A DNA stretch of 64,000 nucleotides from Hyaloraphidium curvatum (taxonomy: Eukaryota; Monoblepharomycota; Hyaloraphidiomycetes; Hyaloraphidiales; Hyaloraphidiaceae): positions 62,001-126,000 of the forward strand of contig JAIVFI010000014.1 of the NCBI GenBank assembly GCA_025558095.1, read 5' to 3'. Below are positions 60,643 through 64,000 of the stretch, one piece after another (the first letter of the stretch is position 1; every line of letters starts with the position of its first letter). The position numbers and the translations under genes were made by a program. The notes below the pieces were generated by a model. The model was not told the DNA's origin and made no database searches. It was given only the letters and a program-made list of their open reading frames with translations.

Positions 60643-61906
60643 ATGGCCACCTTGGGACTCTCGCCCCTCGCCCATCGGCTCTTTCGGGAACCCTCGACGG
60701 ATTCGGTTCTCGTCGCGGCCGCTTTCGGAGATGTCGAGACGCTGAAGGTCGTCGTCAAGGAGCGGCGTCTGAGGAACGAAGATCTCGAAACCATCTGTGT
60801 CGAAGTGGACAGGCCGAGCCGGCTCGAGCTCGACGATGGCGGCAGTGCCGTCCATGCGGCCACTCTCGCGGCGGCGGGCGATCACCTGGACTTTCTCCAG
60901 TATTGGATTTCCCAAAAGTATCCTTTCCATTTCGGGGAGGCTCTTCAGGAGGCTCTCTTCTGTGCTGCGCCACGCACTCTCGCTTACCTTCTTCGGCATG
61001 GGAACTTTAAGGGCAATGAGCGCGATGCTTACCTGTTGTCGGTGGCGATGTTGTCGCATCACGAAAGGAATGTTCCGAGGACTAGGCTCACCGAGTGCTT
61101 CCGGTTGATCCACGAGCACTTCGGCATGCAGTTTTCGCCGTGCGTCGCGCGAAGAGCAACAATGTCTAGCCATATGCTACTGCGACCTTGTCATTGCCTG
61201 CCCCGACGTCTCCGACGACGCGTACGAGATTTTGCGCGATTCGATGGTCCACGGCCCGACGTGGGATACCCGCAGCCAGGACTTGCAATACCTTTTGGAT
61301 TTTGAAGAAGCCGGCGGCCCCGTCCTTGCTCCGCGGCGATACCTGCGCCTCCTCGACGACTTCTTCCCCGATTCGGAGAAGCAGGAGACTCTCCTTTCCG
61401 AACACCACACCACGATCCTCGAGCGGTGGCGGCATCTCGGTCTTTTGCGCCGCCTCCTCTCCTTCCCGAGCCTCGCCAGCGCCGACCACGACCTCCTGGC
61501 CCGCATCCTCGTCGTTTCCGAAGAAGTTGTCGCTTTCGAAAATTCGGCCTCTGAAGCTTTCAAGAAGCACGTCTTCCGCTCCGCGGACCTCGTATCGAAG
61601 CGGCTCGCTGCTGGAGGCGGATCCCTCGTGCTGGCCGTTGCTGTCCGCGCGGCAACCACCAACCCGCTCAGGGGCGCCCGCGGCCTGGTCAGGCTCCTGC
61701 TCTACCGCGGTGCTGGCTCCAATCACCCCTTGCTGAGGGAGGCCGTGGAGGAACACGAGTACAGTGGTTTCGTGGATGATGCCGTGGACGCGGCCAGGTG
61801 GAGGAAGAGGGTCGGGCGGGCGCGCATGGGCGGGCTGCCGGCCGAGGTCAAGGAGAGGATCGCGCTGCTGGCGTGGGAGGGGATGCTGTGCGAAGATGAT
61901 GCGTAG
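60643..61906 (+). CDS. ankyrin-like repeat protein of unknown function
   Basis: Two exons (60643-61143 and 61229-61906) joined by an 85-nt intron give 392 residues. The first exon has degenerate ankyrin-like helices (SVLVAAAFGDVETLKVVVKE, HAATLAAAGDHLDFLQYWI, LFCAAPRTLAYLLRHGNF). The second continues with helical pairs (LQYLLDFEEAGG, RWRHLGLLRRLLSFPSLASA, GLVRLLLYRGAGSNHPLLRE). The intron is the least sure point: the DNA at 61170-61228 also reads as DLVIACPDVSDDAYEIL in the second frame, so a frameshift is an alternative. No enzymatic motif is present. Confidence 0.6.
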
Positions 61907-61934
61907 AGTGATGTACGGCAATGAAGCCTCGTAT

Positions 61935-62888
61935 TCACGCCTGCGTCGGAATCGGGCACGAGCTCCCGTCGGGGCTCCAGTATGCGATGATCGCATACCC
62001 CCCGTTCCCGCCGTTCCCCTCCCCCCCGCCCAGCCCGGCGCCCGTGGGCAGCTGCGTCGTGTTGGTGGGCCCGAAGCTCCTCGCGCCGCGGCAGCTGGTG
62101 GCCTTGGCGCATCCCGCTCCGTTCCCGCCGTCCGACCCGCCCGTGCTGCCGGTACCCCCGCCTCCGCCGCCGTATCCGCCGCCGTTGCCGCCGTGGCCCA
62201 GCGGGCCGGTGCTACCCGAGTTCCCTTTCCCGCCGTGCCCGCCGCCCTGCCCGATCGTCTCTCCGTCACCGCCCGCCCCGGCGGTCCCTGATGAGCCGTG
62301 CCCGCCGCCGTTGCCCCCCGTCTTGGGTCCGTTGGATTCGCCGCCGCCGCCCCCCGAGGCGGAAAGCCCGGCGCCCCCGCCTCCGTAGGCACCCGCGCCG
62401 CCCGCCCCGGCGCCCTTGGAGTTCTTGTAGTCCGTCGAATCGGAGCCGGAACCGCCTCCTCCCCCGACGTAGACCTGCAGCGTGGCACCTGCCGGCATCT
62501 CGACCATACGCCACGCCTTGGGCATGGCGTTGTAACCGACCCCGCGCTGCGCGGTCTGAAGGTTCCCCACGGCCTGCCCGCCGTGCCCGCCGGGGGAGTA
62601 CAGCCTAAGTCCCGTAGAAAGCTGCAGCGCCGTTGACCCTCCGCCTCCTCCGCGGCCGACCTTGGGGTCGTCCTCCTTGTAATATCCCGGCACGGATATG
62701 CCGGCATTGCAGCCGCCGCCACCGCCGCCCACGAGAGAGACGTTGGCGACGATGGTAGAAGGGAGCGTGATGTCGATGGTGGAGACGATGTTGGCGACGC
62801 AGAGCTTCTGCGCGGAGGCGGGGGATGGTCCGAGGAAAGCTGCCGTGCCCGCGAGCAGCGCAGACAGGAGAAGCCGGGATCCTCGCAT
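61935..62888 (-). CDS. secreted glycine-rich protein, divergent paralogue of 63132
   Basis: A single exon of 317 residues from the ATG at 62888. It begins with a signal peptide (MRGSRLLLSALLAGTAAFLG, cut near ASA). A short strand-rich region follows (ITLPSTIVANVSLVGGGGGG), and most of the rest is Gly-rich with Ser, Ala and Asn. Two features recur in the gene on the other side of the shared promoter: a Cys-x-x-x-I/F-V-S start and a strand leading into GG-rich sequence. A cell-wall or extracellular matrix role is plausible. A TATA-like ataaat is found about 67 bp upstream. Confidence 0.7.
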   Translation of the reverse strand: MRGSRLLLSALLAGTAAFLGPSPASAQKLCVANIVSTIDITLPSTIVANVSLVGGGGGGCNAGISVPGYYKEDDPKVGRGGGGGSTALQLSTGLRLYSPGGHGGQAVGNLQTAQRGVGYNAMPKAWRMVEMPAGATLQVYVGGGGGSGSDSTDYKNSKGAGAGGAGAYGGGGAGLSASGGGGGESNGPKTGGNGGGHGSSGTAGAGGDGETIGQGGGHGGKGNSGSTGPLGHGGNGGGYGGGGGGTGSTGGSDGGNGAGCAKATSCRGARSFGPTNTTQLPTGAGLGGGEGNGGNGGYAIIAYWSPDGSSCPIPTQA

Positions 62889-63064
62889 TTGTTTGACGTT
62901 GGATGTTGTTGTTGGTTTCAAGCTCGAGGGCGATGCGCTGTTCGGGGCCCCCGATTTATGGAGGCGAGCGGTGATTTTCGCGGCGGAATGTTCCCTGCAC
63001 AGCCCCAGCCCATCGCAAGAATTACCGCTCGCCAGAATCCCTGTCGCCAGAATCGGTTCAGAAC

Positions 63065-63070
63065 TATAAG
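63065..63070 (+). promoter_or_regulatory. TATA-like box upstream of 63132
   Basis: TATAAG 67 bp before the ATG at 63132, in the shared promoter of the divergent glycine-rich genes. Confidence 0.45.
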
Positions 63071-63131
63071 TGCCCCGCCCCGGCGATCGGATCAAGCCCA
63101 ATCTCCGAATTCTGAGCTTTCGGCTTCAACA

Positions 63132-64000
63132 ATGCGAAACCGCCCTGCTTTCTACGCCGCGCTGCTCGCCTGCGCCGGCCTTGCGCACGCCGCGCCCATC
63201 AACCTCGAACCCCGCCAGACCCAGCCCCTCACCTGCGTCTCGGCCTTTGTCTCCGCCGCGAGCTTCGCCGTCCCCGCCGAGCTCAACGCCACCTCGTTCA
63301 CTGCCAGTCTCATCGGGGGGGCGGGCGGCGCCGGTGGCGCCTACGGAGCTGGCGGGGGCGGCGGTTCTTCGGCAATCGTCTTCATGTACGCCAACGGAAC
63401 TGCCGGCCGAGTTTATGCCGCCGGCGGAAACGGCGGCGACGCATGCGTTTCCTCCTACTGCCAACGCCATCTCCCCACCCCCGGCCTGAGGACCTCGGTC
63501 GCGGGGCTGGCCCTGCTGCCCGGAAGCACCGTCACCGTGACGGTGGGAGGGGGAGGTGGGGGCGGTGCAGGCGGCGACAACGGCAACAACACGTACTGCG
63601 ACCCCTACTATGCCCAGTATGACTGCTTCTACCAGGGGGGCGGCGGCGCCGCGGGGGCGTACGGCGGAAGCGGGGGCGACGCGGTGGACACGCAGCACGG
63701 CGGATCGGGCGGCGAGTCGCACGGCGCCGAGACCGGCGGCCCGGGCGCGGGCAAGGCGCAGGGGGGAACTGCGGCGGCGGGCGGGATGGGCGCCCCGCTG
63801 CCTGACATGTCGTACAACCCCTACGCAAACACCGGCGCGATGGGAGCGCAGGGCGCGATCGGACTCGCAGGTGGCGCGGGGCTGGCGTACGTTTCGCAGG
63901 CGGGTGCCGGGGGCGGCTTCGGCGGGGGCGGGTCCGGAGGAGACGACATGTACGCCTACGGGCAGTGCACGGGCGGGAGCGACGGCGGCGACGGCGAGGG
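63132..64000 (+). CDS. secreted glycine-rich protein, truncated by window end
   Basis: From the ATG at 63132 the frame is open to the window edge (289 codons so far). It starts with a signal peptide (MRNRPAFYAALLACAGLAHA) and then TCVSAFVSAASFAVPAELNA followed by SLIGGAGGAGGAYGAGGGGG. Further on are short Cys/Tyr clusters (CDPYYAQYDCFYQ) among Gly-rich stretches. The order of strand-rich start and Gly-rich body matches the divergent neighbour, so the two are paralogues. Length and C-terminus are unknown. Confidence 0.7.
   Translation, partial: MRNRPAFYAALLACAGLAHAAPINLEPRQTQPLTCVSAFVSAASFAVPAELNATSFTASLIGGAGGAGGAYGAGGGGGSSAIVFMYANGTAGRVYAAGGNGGDACVSSYCQRHLPTPGLRTSVAGLALLPGSTVTVTVGGGGGGGAGGDNGNNTYCDPYYAQYDCFYQGGGGAAGAYGGSGGDAVDTQHGGSGGESHGAETGGPGAGKAQGGTAAAGGMGAPLPDMSYNPYANTGAMGAQGAIGLAGGAGLAYVSQAGAGGGFGGGGSGGDDMYAYGQCTGGSDGGDGE

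Overview
The window is nuclear DNA from a GC-rich eukaryote, most likely a fungus. Genes lie on both strands without operons, and most are split by GT-AG introns of about 44-79 nt. Two proteins carry a Zn(II)2Cys6 cluster (near 8100 and 34500), a fold essentially confined to fungi. A QDE-1/RDR-type RNA-dependent RNA polymerase, a monomeric riboflavin synthase and MYND-finger proteins fit the same picture. Local paralogues and a possible chemoreceptor-like 7TM family hint at an early-diverging (chytrid-grade) fungus, but this is inference. Splice sites were assigned by hand from reading-frame phase, flanking homology and GT/AG signals.

0-9 kb: the 3' end of a multi-pass membrane protein; two TauD-like 2-oxoglutarate dioxygenases in opposite orientations around a MYND protein and a SAP-domain protein; a decayed relic of a divergent MYND gene pair; a type II membrane protein; a Zn2Cys6 protein. 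9-14 kb: a short-chain dehydrogenase, an F-box/LRR protein, a small zinc-ribbon protein, a 1 kb non-genic stretch with a 231-bp tandem repeat, and a Cys-rich secreted protein. 14-22 kb: two tandem multi-pass membrane paralogues related to the truncated gene at position 1, a His-box sterol desaturase/hydroxylase and two acidic paralogues of unknown function. 22-28 kb: the RNA-dependent RNA polymerase and a divergent MYND pair, one member carrying a frameshift, then a PRL-type phosphatase.

28-36 kb: a less GC-rich patch with a small membrane protein and a MATH-like protein, a C2-OTU deubiquitinase, a Zn2Cys6 transcription factor and a 1.3 kb gene-poor stretch. 36-45 kb: a type I Baeyer-Villiger monooxygenase flanked by two small Ser-rich paralogues, a coiled-coil protein, an NPP-type phosphodiesterase, riboflavin synthase and a membrane-anchored methyltransferase-like protein. 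45-64 kb: a Tyr/Ser phosphatase, two alpha/beta hydrolases, a second methyltransferase, an MFS transporter, an NAD kinase, an unresolved multi-exon gene, DNA polymerase delta subunit 2, a polytopic protein, an ankyrin-like protein and two divergent glycine-rich secreted paralogues, the last cut by the window end.

The genes do not form one pathway. Housekeeping loci (riboflavin synthase, NAD kinase, POLD2) are mixed with lineage-specific families that have duplicated locally: the 7TM set, TauD pair, MYND set, acidic pair, Ser-rich pair and Gly-rich pair. That duplication is the most distinctive property of the region.
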